DNA of 64,000 nt from Isoetes taiwanensis (taxonomy: Eukaryota > Streptophyta > Lycopodiopsida > Isoetales > Isoetaceae). Made by a program: the position numbers and the translations under genes. The stretch lies in contig JAJEKV010000059.1 in assembly GCA_021234155.1 (NCBI GenBank), positions 4,759,629 through 4,823,628 on the forward strand, read 5' to 3'. The notes beneath the pieces were generated by a model. The model was not told the DNA's origin and did not search any database. It worked only from the letters and a program-made list of their open reading frames with translations. Positions 38,901 to 51,787 of this stretch are shown here, one piece after another; positions within the stretch are counted from its first letter, which is position 1; each line of letters starts with the position of its first letter.

Positions 38901-40310
38901 ATGCCACAAAGAATGGTTCTCAAACGTGTTTCGGTTAAGGATAGGTTCAGACGCATCAAAATTATTTTTCCAGACGATAAAGTCCAAAAATAATGAAGTT
39001 TTGTGTTACATACATATTTTTCAGATTTTAACCCCGCCGGTGGAAAAAATTCGCCAATCAGTTTAAACCTTCGTGTTCTTTTCGCAGTTTTAACGCTTAA
39101 TTTTCGCTAGGTGAAACTTTTTGTGTTTACGTGTTTAAACCTTCAAAGTTCGCTTTTTTAAACTTTTTTTCGGTTTTCGCCACGCCAAACTTTTTGTTCC
39201 GTAAGTCGTTTTTAGAAGTTTCGCTTTACGCCGGTGGTAAGTTCGCCGAAAACAAAGCAGTTTTCGCCACGGAAATTTTTTATATATAACGAGGCGTTGT
39301 TTCAGTTTTTTTGCGCATAACAAGGTAAACCTTCGCGGCCCTCGCCCACAACCCTCGTGCCCCTTTGCCTTTTTCTTTACTTTTTTCTTAGTTTCTAGCC
39401 AAACTTAGTTAGTTTTTTGTTGTTGTTTCTTTTATAGTAGGTCTAGGGTTCCTCCATAGTGAGGCCCTCGCCTGTTGCCCCCCTCCATCGAGGGGCGTGA
39501 CGATGGTGAGCATCTTGTTCTATGGACGAATCCAGACTGATTTTCGTAGAGAAAATAATGAGAAAAAAAGAAAGAGAAAAAAAAACAATAAAACAGAAAC
39601 AATATAATAACGAGAAAAAACAAGGTGCTGCGCACGGAGGGTTGCCCTACGGTGGCCCGAGAATGTGTTTTCACGTTTCTTGTTGTCGTTTCGTTTTCAT
39701 GGTTCTTGTTGGGTCCACAAGGCCCCCAAAATTGAATCAATATGACTTTTTTGTATTGATTTATGAGTGAAAACCAAATCTTAAAATCAATACGTCAAAT
39801 CTTAAAATCAATACGTGTTTGTGGGCCAAAAAGTTTACAAACCATGTCTAGTTATACAATATGGTTCCTTAATACAATTCCATGACGTGATAAACGAACA
39901 TTATTTTTTGACATGGTACTTGAACGTGATAGTTGTAGTTGGTCTTTATAACAGCTTAAAATATCTAATGTGTACTAATGCTTAATATGACAAATTTAGT
40001 GGGAAGCAGAGTTTCATTAAAGTTGGAAATTTCGTGATTCCATTTTCGCTCGAAATGAAATTGTTCGTTGTTTTTTCACACATTCAGCAATCAAATCTGC
40101 GCTATTTACTTAAAAATGCACAAGGATTAGCCTGAAAACCGCTCTATTTGACACGAAATGGGGCGGAAATCGACGGGCGAAACAACCTGGTTGCGCCATT
40201 TGAATAAAAATTGTGGAAAAAAAGCAATAAAGTCGCTGCATTTGAAGTGAATCATAAGGACAATACACGGGAAAAAGCAAACAAATAGCGCGGCCGCGCA
40301 GTCTGTGGCA
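38901..40310. other. Intergenic DNA before the CACTA element
   Basis: At 39060-39280 TTTTCGCxACG and GTTTAAACCTTC phrases recur in a diverged array. A perfect 21-bp tandem repeat occupies 39775-39795 and 39796-39816. At 40185-40300 several ...GCGCCATTTG / CAAATAGCGCGGCCGCGC words belong to the palindrome family found around the ParB-methylase locus. No gene seen. Confidence 0.5.
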
Positions 40311-40313
40311 ATA
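40311..40313. other. Left target-site duplication (ATA)
   Basis: ATA immediately before CACTACAAGAGG and ATA immediately after the right terminus (45392-45394). Three-base duplications are diagnostic of CACTA (En/Spm) insertion. Confidence 0.8.
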
Positions 40314-43300
40314 CACTACAAGAGGATAGACCTTTTGCGTCAAACTCTGCGTCACTACCTTTTAAGGTTTGTCAAATTTCTGTCATAAGCTCGAAAGTGA
40401 CACAAATTTATCTAATTGCGTCAAAACTTGTGTCAATATAATTGTGTCAACTGTGACGTCACTTTTCTGAAAGATTTGTTCCAAGTTCTTGGTACTTTTA
40501 TGTTAGTTTTATAGTACTAATTGCATCGTGTATTGCATAAGGTTTGTGAATATTTTAGAGTCAAACATATCAATAGTTTTGTGTCAATTACAGTGTCATT
40601 CATTCTAAAGCTTTGAGTCAACTTTGTTGCACAATTGTGTCAATTTCTTATATCTTTTTATCATCATTTGCAAAACTTTTATATGATCTTATAATGTCAA
40701 ACATGTTGACAATTCTACTTCAATGTTCTATGCAATATTTGATTGCATCAAGAATGTGTCAATAAGAGCATCAATAAGAGCATTGCGTACTAGTTGGACC
40801 ACTCCATGTGCATAGAATGGTGATCACTGATAGTAGAAAACTTTCCTTGCCATGTCATGAAAAAAGTTCAGAATCACAGACATTTACTTCAAATGCTTGA
40901 TGCACCTAACGCCAAACAAAGGACGTAATGGCAGTTAGCTCTTATTCATCCAGGTATATCTAGCATTGCTCATCATTGTTGCATGGTTATTTTGCATAGA
41001 AGAGTAGGAGATCATGTGAGGAAGGGTATTTTGTACAGAGAAGTACCAGATCATTAAAAAAAAAAAAAAAAAAAGAATGAAAAAAAGGGGTCTAAAAAAA
41101 ACATACTACATGCCAACTTGCTATAGAATAGTCTTGCCAATGTCTTGGTTCATCGCAAGACGTGACTTTTATTTATTCATCGCAATCAGTTGCTTAGTAG
41201 TAACTCCATGATATTTGCCGCAAATTTCTACTCTAACTCATCTAAAAAAACCAAAAGAATATATAAGTGCGAGAATTTACCTAGTAGAATTTGCAAATCC
41301 ATAGTCTATAGCCTAGAATGGCAGCCTTCAATGTTGTCCAAGGCATGGTACAACATTATTTATTAGAAATTTTGTTCATCCACCAACAGAGTTGCTGCAA
41401 GAGGGCATCCTGTAGAAGAGGTTTTGCTCGAGTGAAAGGAAGGAGGGAGAGGGACGAGCATGGTCGGAACTCGAAGAAGAGGAATTTTGCTGATGTGGCG
41501 TGGAAGGTTGAGTGATAGGGTGCCTACATGTATAGGCTAGAATTGCACGAAATCGTGCACCTCGGGTTAGGAAACCCTGCTAAAAAGTTGTCACAGGCGT
41601 TCAGAATTTTACCCGACATTTTGAGCAATTGCCATTCATCTCCATGCAAAGAAACTACAGGGATGTTCGAAGCAAAATTAAGATGACAAGAGGATGCAAG
41701 ACATGGATAGCATAATGCATCCTTCGAAGACGTCTTTAGAACAACTTGACGTTGGATTTACAACCCGTGGACAAGTACAAAAAATATTTTGCAATACTCT
41801 ATGGTTTAGTATTTCGAATTTACGCGATGCCAAGAATAGAAATTGCCTGGCGCCGAACTTGATTCTTGGTGTCCCGCTCAGAGCGGACATCTCACCTTTA
41901 TCGTTCTCCTTCGTCGACCGTCCAGCACGTTTGCCTTGCTTCGAAGAAGCTCTTCCAGTTCTCCGCAGTAAGTCTATATGATTTTCTTATGTGTGTGTTT
42001 TCATTTTAAGTTTTGATTGTTTCAATGGCTGGTTGGCAAGCGATACATCCGGCAATCGGACCGAATGGCCTAATTTAACATGAATCCCTTTTCTAGATAA
42101 TATCATGGTCCAAATATGATCTGCTGCATCATATTGTAAGGAAGCATATGAAGCGTGAAGTTGTAAGATAGATTTTAGTCTTGCATAGATTTAAGTTAAA
42201 GCACATGCAGTAAGAACACAAGCAAATATCACTTTATTTGTATCTGTATCTAAATTGCTTGTATGTCCAGTTGTCTTTGACTTGCAATATGCCACTATGG
42301 TTCAACACAGCTAACACAGTTTAAACCAGGAGAAATTTGTTTGTCAAGTTCATTTATTGCAGGTTCAGTGTAGAGATTGGCCAGATTATTGGTTGGGTTG
42401 AGAAGCATTTAACAAACAATTTAGATTCACATGCTGGACAGGAAGGGTGCAATCATTTGTAAGGTCTATATATTTTTTGCATCTATAAGGTTTGTTTCCT
42501 CTGTTAGTCTTCATTCAAATTCTATTTTCTAACTTTCAAAGTTTTAGTGGAGCAAGCCTTTTAGATTTCATAATATGTCCATGTTTTAAGACAAAAACGT
42601 TAACATTTTATGCTCTAATCACAGGTGAGCTAAAAGACAGGCCTAAACATGAATCTCCAAATTATCTAGACCATACTTTCCTATCTAAGGTCATGGTGTT
42701 GCACCTCTTGCCTATGTCAATTTATTATTATTTGCTTTGAGAGGTTACAATGGTTTTCTTTGTTGATATTGACTTGCACTTATCCAAATTTTGCCTCTTT
42801 GCATCAAATAAAGGTGCTACTTGATGTTTTACAGCATACATTTATCAACTTATAGAGCCAATAGAGCATACTTTCAGAAGTTAGAAAGCACTGTGTTACA
42901 AATGATCTCTTTCAAAAAATTTGTTTGTTTAGTTATTATCTTGCCAGGCTAAGTCTTTAATATATAGCCATTAAGGAACATTCTCATTTCTATAGGTTGC
43001 TGAAATGGTGGCACATCTACGTCCTGAGCGGTATCATGCAGCAACATCTTTTCTTAAATCCAAGACTCAGAAAGTCTCTACATTGGATCAAAGCAGCAAG
43101 AGCTTTGGATTATGCATGATGTTCTAGGTAAGCTCAAAGTCTCCATCTTGATATTTATGTTCAACAATACGTAAGGCGATAATTGGATATAAATTAGCAG
43201 AAATGGTTCTCGAGTGGCAAAGTGGTTGTACTTGACCAATATGTTGCAGTTTCGGGGCTTATTCTAAACCTTTTTTTATGATTCAAGTTTGCATGTTCCT

Positions 43301-45391
43301 CTCATGAGCAAGTGCGTTTTATTCTTTACATTTACAGCTTTGTTTTGCCAATAATTATTTGCTTGCCTGGTTCAATACGTTCATCATGACACTTGTTAAC
43401 TACAGATTTTGGAAGGAGCCGCTGCAGCAAGCAATCAGTAGATGCCTAATGAACGAACTAGCAAACAAATTTCTACTGAGCAAGCAGGGACTCTTGACAG
43501 CCTTTTTGATGGTAAATGCACAATAATCTTTGACCACACGTTCTTGTGATCTTGTGATGATTTGGATCTGCATGAGCATGTAACAATGTGTATTCCTTGC
43601 CTCTTCTGCCATTGCTTAAGAGTTAGGTAGAAGAGATGTTTGAAGGATGCATTTCATTCTGATATTTGTTACCATTCTTGGGCAGAAACCTTGATCCATT
43701 TTCCCCCCAATCACCTTATTTTCTTCAAATCCACATGGTAAGTCTATTTACAAGTTTTTTTAAGACTGTTGCTTAAAGAAAGGACATAATGTACTGTTGT
43801 GATTTCCTTAGACATTCTAAGATCTTGCCTTTATCTATTGCAGGCAGCCATTTTATTCATGTTAGAAAATAGAGATGTCCATTTATGTTAGTTGCGTTTG
43901 GTTACCACCTTGGTGAAGATCCTCAATTTACACAACATGGAAGTTCCACACTAAAGTATTGAACTTTCTAAAAGCACCTCTCAAGCAGGTGAGATCAAGA
44001 TCTGAACCTACAAACAATATTTCCGCAACCCATAGACATCCATTTAAAGGGCAATATTCTGGATTTTTAGCTAATAGTGGAGTGCATCATGCTGTTTTTT
44101 GGTGTTAGGAGGATAGCTGAGGACTTTATAAGCATGGTTTTTGCATATCCTATTTTCTTTTAAGATGTTGGATAGATTATAAGGTTAGATGGATTTTCAT
44201 TGAAATTTTGGACACTTGTTTGGCAGATGGTGAATTTTGGCATAGAATGGTAGATATGAACTCCATGCCCATTGCTTTGAATTTAGTGACCAAGTAGCCA
44301 AACAATGGTGCTAAGGTACGATTTTGATCTGTTTCCTCTGGCCACTCATAAAAATTTGTTCTTGGCACTTAGTTTGGTGCATTTTTTGTATGTATTGCTT
44401 GCCTTAGACTGCACAAAACTTGGCGTTTCCATAGAATTCATGTATTATGCTGGATTTTGGCAGAGTGAGAAAGGCATCTATATCTAGCATTTTGTTCCAT
44501 AGGTGCTTTAATGCTGCTTTCTAAATATTGACTGGTCTGATTTGAAAACTTTGCATTTTAGGTATAAAATGCCATGCTGGCATTCAATTATTATCTTTCA
44601 ATTGATAGGAAGGCGTTGAACGATCGTATCATTGCAATTACTTTGGCAAGGCAGCTCTCCCGTATGGAAATGACCAACTGCAAAGGCTAAGAGGCACATG
44701 ATTGTATATCGAGCAAGAAAAATGAAGATGCAGAAAATGGTTTCAGAACATGAGTAGTAATGACTTGTGAGATGGGAAGTAAAAAAAGAAATAATGCCAC
44801 CGGGCATGTGTTTGTAGTAACTTTCTCATACTATTAAAAATCTTATCAATTTTTGTGCAATCACGCTTTTTTCAGTTTTTTCTTGTTTATTATGCATGAT
44901 GTAATTATGGACTCGACAAAACTTGAAGGAAGAATTGTTACAAAGAATAATTCAATTTGGACACAAAGTTGACAACTATGATGTCCATAAAATTGAGGTA
45001 GATGCCACAAAAGACACAATTTTATTTCACAAATATCACAAAAATAAAAAGAATCTGTCATAATTATATAAAGGTTGCAATCATAACAGTGTCACAATTT
45101 AGTCACATGGTCGAGACTGATATGATAAAAATTGCAACGCAATTATTAAATAACTTTGATATAAGCTTGATACAAACATGTCATACAGTTGACAAAAATG
45201 ATGCCATTGTGTCATTTTTGCGTTATATAACTGTGACGCTATAGTTGACGCAAATGTTGACGCCCATGCGACATCAAAGTATGATACTTTTAGCGTCAAT
45301 TTTGTGATATTTAGTGGGAATTTGAGAACACATATAGCGTCACTTTGTTTGACACTATACGCGACGAAAAACCCCATATTCTGTTGTAGTG
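40314..45391. mobile_element. CACTA (En/Spm-type) DNA transposon, 5078 bp, non-autonomous
   Basis: The left end reads CACTACAAGAGGATA and the right end, read inward on the minus strand, CACTACAACAGAATA. Both ends are followed by many TGTCAA/GCGTCA words in either orientation over the outer 400-500 bp (for example 40385-40760 and 44950-45360), as in the subterminal transposase-binding regions of En/Spm elements. The flanking ATA duplication is perfect. No TnpA- or TnpD-like protein is readable inside. The interior instead has exon-like plus-strand patches, listed separately. Intact ends and target duplication imply a fairly recent insertion that needed a transposase in trans. It landed beside the ParB-methylase locus. 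Confidence 0.88.
41318..43520 (+). pseudogene. Exon-like patches carried inside the CACTA element
   Basis: Candidate captured host sequence: 41318-41515 opens with MAAFNVVQG; 42361-42470 reads IGQIIGWVEKHL after TTGCAG; 43000-43140 reads VAEMVAHLRPERYHAATSF after a pyrimidine-rich acceptor and before GGTAAGC; 43408-43510 reads ILEGAAAASNQ after CTACAG and ends near GGTAAAT. The patches lie in order on one strand with splice-like borders, as expected when a CACTA element picks up pieces of a gene. I cannot name the parent gene. The spaces between are AT-rich and intron-like. Confidence 0.4.
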
Positions 45392-45394
45392 ATA
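45392..45394. other. Right target-site duplication (ATA)
   Basis: Pairs with ATA at 40311-40313. Confidence 0.8.
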
Positions 45395-45568
45395 TATTCA
45401 TATTGCAAATGGCGCTGCTGCGCTATTTGCTTTACAAGTAAGATATACAAAAGGGGCAAATACATTAAGATCGTATGTGTCATCAGTATTCAAAAGATTA
45501 ATTAGTACAGTAATCATCAATACCACAGAGGTAAATCTTATATACAAGTATGATATGCAAATCAGTTT

Positions 45569-47120
45569 TCAATATTCATCACCAAAAACATTATCATCTG
45601 CTTTATCAATATCATCCGGGTTAATCTTACTTTGGTCAATCTGCGAATCTGTGTCTTGTACCACTTGTTCCCCGGATCCTGTGGCCTCTCCTGCACCAGC
45701 CTGTGACCCCTCTCCTCCACCACATGTGATGTCTCTCCTGGAGTAGGTCCAGTGAGTGCCAAAAGCTTACGAGAGTCCATGGCTGCTGGATCAAGCAAGG
45801 GATTAATGACGTTGTCAATTCTTCCAAGAATCCCTAGCATACATTGGATCTTTTTTCCATCATGCTCATAGGCCACACTAGTCCTTTTTAACTGCAATGA
45901 TGCCCTAGTAAAAGCCCCAACAGAAAAAAAAGTCCAGAACAAAGTTACCTGGAGGGCAGAGCTTATCGACAAGGTATGTTGTTATAGCAGGACCAACCTG
46001 CTTGTGAACCAAGTATTCCCCTTCCATACCTTGCCAACTGTATTTGAACGTGTCCCTCAGGAGCTTGTTAGCCAGATTCTCTGGCTCGGCACCAACTGCA
46101 TCTTTATGGGTCTTAGGAACTTCAGGTGCTTTCCGGGGATGTTCACCATAAAACCTGAGATCCAGGTGTTCATCAGGCTGTGCTTGGGCTGAGATCCTGG
46201 TGGCTAGAACCACAGCTGTTGGCTCTTTTATGCCACCACCTGGTGCCCACCCACTTTCCTCTTCGTACATGCCTAAGTAAACTCTAGATCTGGATTCTAG
46301 TCTCTCCAGGGCAGTGCAGAAGAGACTCGTATGTTCCGGCTTAGCAAAACATATTACCCAGTATGTCTCAACATCTGTCATCTTAGAAGCAGCATCAAAG
46401 AATTTGGCCAGAGTGGCGGGATCCCAAATCGGAGTAATTTGCCTGCAGATCCAAACAGATCATCTTTGGCGGGCAACACGATCCGATCCTGGACAATCCC
46501 ACCACTAGAAACGCCTCCACAAAAATCTTTTGAACTCGTCCACGGCCTCGGGCTTTAGAATCTTCTGAGATGGATCTGCCTAATGAGAAGGGCACATTAC
46601 CATGGACGCCCTCTTTCAATATTCCGTCTGAGACCCACTTATTATGCACCACACCCCACGATAGGAGGGTTGAGTCTGGGAATCCGTCGGACACCTTTCT
46701 CAAGTCCTCGAACTTTCTGTACTTGATTCCAAGTTCATCATGGATGTAGTTGAGAATATCCTTCTTCATGTAGGCAAGAATCCTCAAGTTCTGTGGCTTC
46801 GTCTTGAAAACATTATCACCCTTATAATCCGATGTGACCTTAACATAAATGTCCCCTCTGATGGCTTCTTGGAGGACAGTTCTGCAATCTTCATAATCTA
46901 GGCCTCTCATGCATCTGAGGTAGTTCTCGCTAAAATAATCCTTATCCTTTGCCCAATTGACTGCTATTTGTTGGCCCTTGTTATCTTTCAGCTCCCCCTT
47001 TTTCCATTTATTCCACATTTGGCGAAAGAGAGCGTAAATGTCGTCTGGGATGAAAACGAACCTGTTGACATCCTTGGTATGCTTTCCCCTGAGAATCTTG
47101 TCAACCATTTCAAGGTAATG
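45569..47120 (-). CDS. ParB-methylase gene, 3' part: middle region and DNA methyltransferase-like domain (frameshifted)
   Basis: This part begins after TTTCAG at 47120 (HYLEMVDKILRGK) and runs open to about 46575. It then needs frame changes near 46575, 46530 and 46445 to reach ITPIWDPATLAKFFDAASK and WVICFAKPEHTSLFCTALE. It continues to ITTYLVDKLCPPGNFVLDFF, an 8-base T run (minus strand, about 45923-45930) where the frame slips, then GAFTRASLQLKR and VAYEHD. That last stretch matches motif I of beta-class DNA N6-adenine/N4-cytosine methyltransferases (VLDxFxGxGxTxxAA...R..xGxE.D), with the usual KP-x-x-L helix before it. The DPPY motif expected upstream is not readable. After one more frame change the tail is acidic (DDIDKADDNVFGDEY) and ends at 45569. 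Likely a decayed gene, or a real one with assembly indels. Confidence 0.55.
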
Positions 47121-47263
47121 CTGAAAGGCAAACCAAATATGTTAGAGCTTGAATGCAGCAAAGCAGTGTCAAATGGCGCCGCTGCGCCATTTGACCTCAA
47201 ATGGCGCCGCATTTGACCTCAAATGGCGCAGCGGCGCCATTTGGCTCATACGATGGTACATAC
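47121..47263. repeat. Intron with three AAATGGCGC palindromes
   Basis: The intron between the ParB-like and middle exons is 143 bases with GT-AG borders. Most of it consists of CAAATGGCGCCGCTGCGCCA-type units (47168-47245), each nearly self-complementary, joined by TTTGACCTC. Confidence 0.8.
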
Positions 47264-47776
47264 CTTGTATTCGTCGCTTCTTGATTGGCCTTTTCCTGCT
47301 GGTGCTGGCTTGCCGCACTCCTGGTATTGCCTACGCAGGTGGTGTATTTGATCTGCGTAGGGTTCCTTAAACACTGTCCTGGCTACGATGTCATTGACAT
47401 CCACACTGAGCTGAAGAAGGTCCAAGTCACTCAATGCTCCAGAAAGAACTCTGCACATTCTATAAGTGTAAATCTTTCTGAGTTCTATTCTGGCATCTTC
47501 TGTCCCCAACTTCTGACACACGAGCTGTGCGGCTGAGACAGAATGGTTGCCATTGATAATGTAGAACCTCATACCAGCCAGGTCAGATTCTTGCGACCAG
47601 GGTACTAGCTGCTTCGTATCTGGATCAAAGGGCACCACATCTGCCGGCGTGAAGACTGGATGGGGATCTTCAGCAAATGACTTGCACAGTTTCCTAACAT
47701 GTTCAAGATTTACAACTCGTGCTGTCATGTTAGGAGGTGCCTCTTCCATATCCCAGATGGATATTTTTCTTACATA
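47264..47776 (-). CDS. ParB-methylase gene, ParB-like exon
   Basis: An exon of 171 codons with clean borders: ACTAG before TATGTAAG at 47776 and ACAAG|GTATGT at 47264, both phase 0. It opens YVRKISIWDMEEAPPNM, then VVNLEHVRKLCKSFAEDP, then RFYIINGNHSVSAAQ, which fits the ParB/Srx-type core (two N-terminal helices choosing positions, then F-x-I-I-x-G-x-H-R-x-x-A-A). Family knowledge: this fold is a CTPase or nuclease-like regulator and is often joined to DNA methylases in phages and bacteria. The residue after GNH is Ser instead of Arg. Splicing to 47120 gives DEYK|HYLEM in frame. The exon itself has no break, in contrast to the 3' part. Confidence 0.6.
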
Positions 47777-48259
47777 CTAGTAATGGTGCCCAGCGTTGTT
47801 GGGCATACTTTGGGAGGTTGTAAATGTTTTAGCCACAATGAGAAAAGTGTGCAGTATAATTCAACATTTGTACCTTTTTATTATAATAAAAACTTTCCAA
47901 AGATTTAAGAACGTTTAAGAAGCCTATCTCCTTCATGTTAGATGGTTTTGCATCAGTATCTCTGAGAGCTTTGAGTAGAACATTGTGATGCTTGTTCTTA
48001 GCAATTTTGAGTGGAAGTAAAATGTTAATCTATGCAGGTTTGAGGTGAGGTTATAGTCAAAGCCTCTGTGAGGTGGCGAGGAGTTCCAAGGTGTATTCTT
48101 CAAGTATCTCTACCAAGTCTTGATCGAATCCTGGTTGTTGGCTCCGCATATGTTGGTCATCACTCTCCTGGCTTTGTGCTTGTTGCTCTTCAGTCTCCAG
48201 TTATGACATACATTGTCCAATATCCAATCCTACGGACCTATAGATTGTTGATAAATAAC

Positions 48260-48565
48260 TCAAGTTTTGCTATGTATTTTGTTGTATGTATTTCGTTGTT
48301 TGTGATGTATATCTTGGCTTTTCTTTTCTCGTAATTTTTGTACAAAGGATAAAAATGAATGGGTGCCAAGGATATGCATTTGGATTCGTCCATTTAGATG
48401 TTGGCAAAGTATAGCTTGAAATGCATTCAATTGTGGGAGGGTGATGTCTGGGCATTCATCTAAGTTCACATCGAATGACGTCATTGAACCATGTAAATCA
48501 TCGATTGATTGCTTCCAATTGAGAATGTGTTGGAGCACATCGTCTGTATCATATTTTGTAGGCAT
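48260..48565 (-). CDS. Unidentified exon-like ORF, about 100 codons
   Basis: The ATG at 48565 directly follows TTTTGTTTTACAG, a strong acceptor. The first 60 residues look like real protein (YDTDDVLQHILNWKQSIDDL, FDVNLDECPDITLPQLNAF) and are phase-compatible with the upstream donor at 51955, so it may be an alternative or additional exon of the ParB-methylase gene. The last 25 residues look random, so the exon may end earlier. No family recognised. Confidence 0.35.
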   Translation of the reverse strand: MPTKYDTDDVLQHILNWKQSIDDLHGSMTSFDVNLDECPDITLPQLNAFQAILCQHLNGRIQMHILGTHSFLSFVQKLREKKSQDIHHKQRNTYNKIHSKT

Positions 48566-48877
48566 CTGTAAAACAAAAGCATGATGTTAGATTGATATAT
48601 TTTCTTGGATGCATCAGAAAATATGTCTTACCTAGGGTTGATAATGATGCTAAGATTTTTGGTACCTAAGTTGTGTTCATTATTGTCTTCCATCTTTGGC
48701 CTAAGATACAGCTAGGACCTAGATCCTCTGCAAATATAAGGCTTGGAGGTCGTATATAAGGGGCAGAAAAAGGCAGTAGGTGAAAAGGTTAAAAAGGCAA
48801 TGAACTTTAGAGAGAAAGTTCTTTAAGAAGGAAGCCTTTTTATCCACATCACATCATTCCACCCTTTCTTTTCATAC

Positions 48878-48980
48878 GATCTAACAAATTTACCTATTTC
48901 CCGATCTAACAAATTTTTCTATTTCCTTCTCTATATGATGATCTAACAAATTTGTCTATTTCCTTCTCTATATGATGATA
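48878..48980. repeat. Tandem repeat, three units of about 37 bp
   Basis: Unit GATCTAACAAATTT-TCTATTTCC followed by TTCTCTATATGAT; the first unit is shorter. Confidence 0.8.
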
Positions 48981-50829
48981 TATTTTGCAACACTGCTAAT
49001 AGCTGCTAAATTAATCAAGGGTAGTTGTAGTTGTTGGAAAATTATTGAAGTATAATGTTGTAGTTGTTGGAAAAGAACATGGCATTGGAAAAGGACATTG
49101 AAATACAATTAAATATTTAAATGTAAAATTGTAATTGTTGGAAAAGAACATGGCAATGTAGTTGAACATGTAGATCAACTGCAATCATTTGTTTGCCACC
49201 TTGCATAATTCTTGTAGTTCTAAGCATTCTATAAATCTACCCAAAGCCTGCCAATATAGCATTCCCTCCATGCAAAGAGATCTTTGCACTGATTAAATTT
49301 ACCCAAAGCCTGCCAATATAACAAATTGAGGAACGGTCAATTTCCAAGGAGAAGTTTTTAAATTCTCATTACCATTGTGCAACCTAGATTTGCTAGAGAA
49401 GGGCCATGGTTTTTAGAAAATAATGCAAGCTTGAGTACCTGATGTATAAGGAATGGCAGAAACCATGCATATATGAGCCTTCATATTCATATTCTCCACT
49501 TTCATGTTATGTTGATAACCTAGACACATACAGATTCACTGTATATTACATCACATTTTGCCACCAAAGATAACAAAAGCAATTATGCCACGGCACACTG
49601 CATCAAATTATTCTATATTGTTCTTGACTTAAATACCAGTGTTCATAAACAAAATTGAAGCCGAGAGGGGGTGGTTAATTGGTGGCTGCAGGATAACGTT
49701 CTCCAACTCTGAAACCAACCTTTTTATCAAACTTCTTTAATATTTTACATATTCCAGTTGTTCAATTCAAGATAATGTATAAGCATTAGGAGTTCCCTCC
49801 CAATTTTACCTATATAGGAAGTAGAAAGGACTATAAAAATTGGTAAACTCAAGGAAACTTATTGAGAATAACTTCTCAAAGATAAATATCCACAGTTGGA
49901 GTGAAACCTGTATTCTTCAAAGATATCAGGATTTATTTGGGTTTTCAGCAATCATTACATGCCTTTAATAATGCCTCTTCATGTCTCTCAATAAGATGTT
50001 GTCACTACTTACGGGCAAGAAGTCCTTTTGTATCAAGAAAAGGACAACTTTTATACCGATAAAAGGAGACTATAAAAAATTGAACCAAGCCATAGCACTA
50101 CAACATGTAACAATGCCTTTGGGAGCGAACTCCAAAGGCGGGGATCGTCCCAAGATATACGCAGTGGGAGCAAATTCCTAAAGAAAACAAATATTTTGAA
50201 CAAATGAGCAAGATCCCAATGCTAGACTCATGGGCATGATTTCCTGATCATACCTTTAAAGTTGAGTGTTATCAAATCTTCTTTTTACCGGCGGAAAAGC
50301 GGACTCTTACTAATTTCGCCTTGGCAATCCCGGAAGAAGTAAAAGGTATATTAGAGCTAAGGAACAAAACAGTAGAAAAATTTACAAAATATGATATCCT
50401 TCCTCATACAGAGCTTAAGAGCTTAATTTACAAGTAAGTACTTACATCAAATTGCCCATGCAAAGGTTTGGAAATTTGATGCCCTTCGTGAGTAAACTTC
50501 AAGTTATCTTTGAAGCTTTCAAACCATTTTGATGTCTCCATGTTTGATTGTTTCTAACCCAATACCTCTGCGATTTTGCCTGGTATGTCCAGGAAAAAGA
50601 ATATCATTATAATAAAGCTGAAAGCCGAATCAATCAGGTCAAAACTTCAGCTTCAAGCAACCGCCACAACTCGGCCCGAAGAAACTCCAAAAGCAGACAA
50701 ACATGCGATTTTTGCAAAAAACTCCCCCGATCCTGCTGAAGACTACGGGCATAAACCGAATTTGTTGAATCGATATTGAAAGACGAGTTTGTTGAAACCG
50801 ACTTTGCTTGAAGCCAAACATGCACACCT

Positions 50830-51787
50830 GGAGGTCATTCTCAAGGTGTGCCGGTTATCATTAACCGTGCCTTGCATTTTGTGCAATCAATCTTAAGTGC
50901 TTTGTTCTTAAGTTGTTTCTATCCTTTAAAAGATGTGCCTCATCCATAACCACACAGCTCAATTCCATTTCCTCAACATACTACGGTCCTCTTTTGAGGA
51001 TGCACTCGGCATACCTTTCAAACTTTAGAGAAATACTTATAAAATCAATGAATATATGATGCATAAAATACACGTGTCTCTCAAATAGTGAATAAGCGGT
51101 GAGCAATACATGAAATGTTGCTGGTTGGTGAGTCTTGGCGACATATTGCAAATCTTCTTTTGCTGACATCCGATTAAGCGCCATGGAATAGTACCACATC
51201 AAAAGAAAGACACCATTCCTAGGTTCCCTTTGCCGGCGTTTTTCAAGCCGGATCTTTGGGCGCACAATTAAATGAGGACCGTGATCTCCTTCCGTGATGT
51301 TGGAGGAAGGCTAGAAATGCAAGAGCCTAACAAAAGAACTTGACTTAAGTTATACAATGCTAACAACAGAACTTCTAGATGAACCAAAGAAAGTGAATTC
51401 ACCTGATTTTGTCTTTCCAAGGCCCATCTCATCCGCAAGAATGGTCTGTAAGAAAAGAAAAATCCCATGTCGAACGCGTTCTAAGGCAAAGACCAATTGA
51501 ACAACACAAAAACATCGAGATTGAGGTGCGTAAGAGCTTCATAAGATGACAAATACCTCCTGCAACATTCTTCCGAGCTCTACAATTCCCATATCTGCAC
51601 AAACATCTTCGAACCAAAGCGCTTCAAATTTCCTACCGTCTTGGACCCTAAATATTACATCGCTTTTATCTCTTCAACCGGGCAGAGAAGATTGATTCGA
51701 GCTTGAAGAAGAACATTGGCGGTCAGTGCGGAGCGGAGGCGAGAGCGACCTAATCCATCAAGAAGATTTCTGCAACACGGCCGCCAT
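50830..51787 (-). pseudogene. CHR19/SMARCAD1 (Fun30/ETL1)-type SNF2 ATPase pseudogene
   Basis: Minus-strand blocks lie in the right order. The likely start is ATG at 51787. A 43-base exon (51445-51403) after TTCTTACAG carries Walker A ILADEMGLGKT. Next is LIVRPKIRLEK (about 51245), equal to the family's V-C-P-A-S-V-L-E-N-W, then after a one-base slip RKWCLSFDVVLFHGA. FHVLLTAYSLFERH follows at about 51072-51115, then VVMDEAHLLKDR with the DEAH box at 50933-50944. RLMITGTP then slips frame to LENDLQ at about 50835-50875. These are the distinctive words of plant CHR19, a nucleosome-remodelling ATPase. A stop after FHGA, three slips and loss of the VCPAS core show it is dead. Helicase C-terminal motifs were not found farther down. 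Confidence 0.82.
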
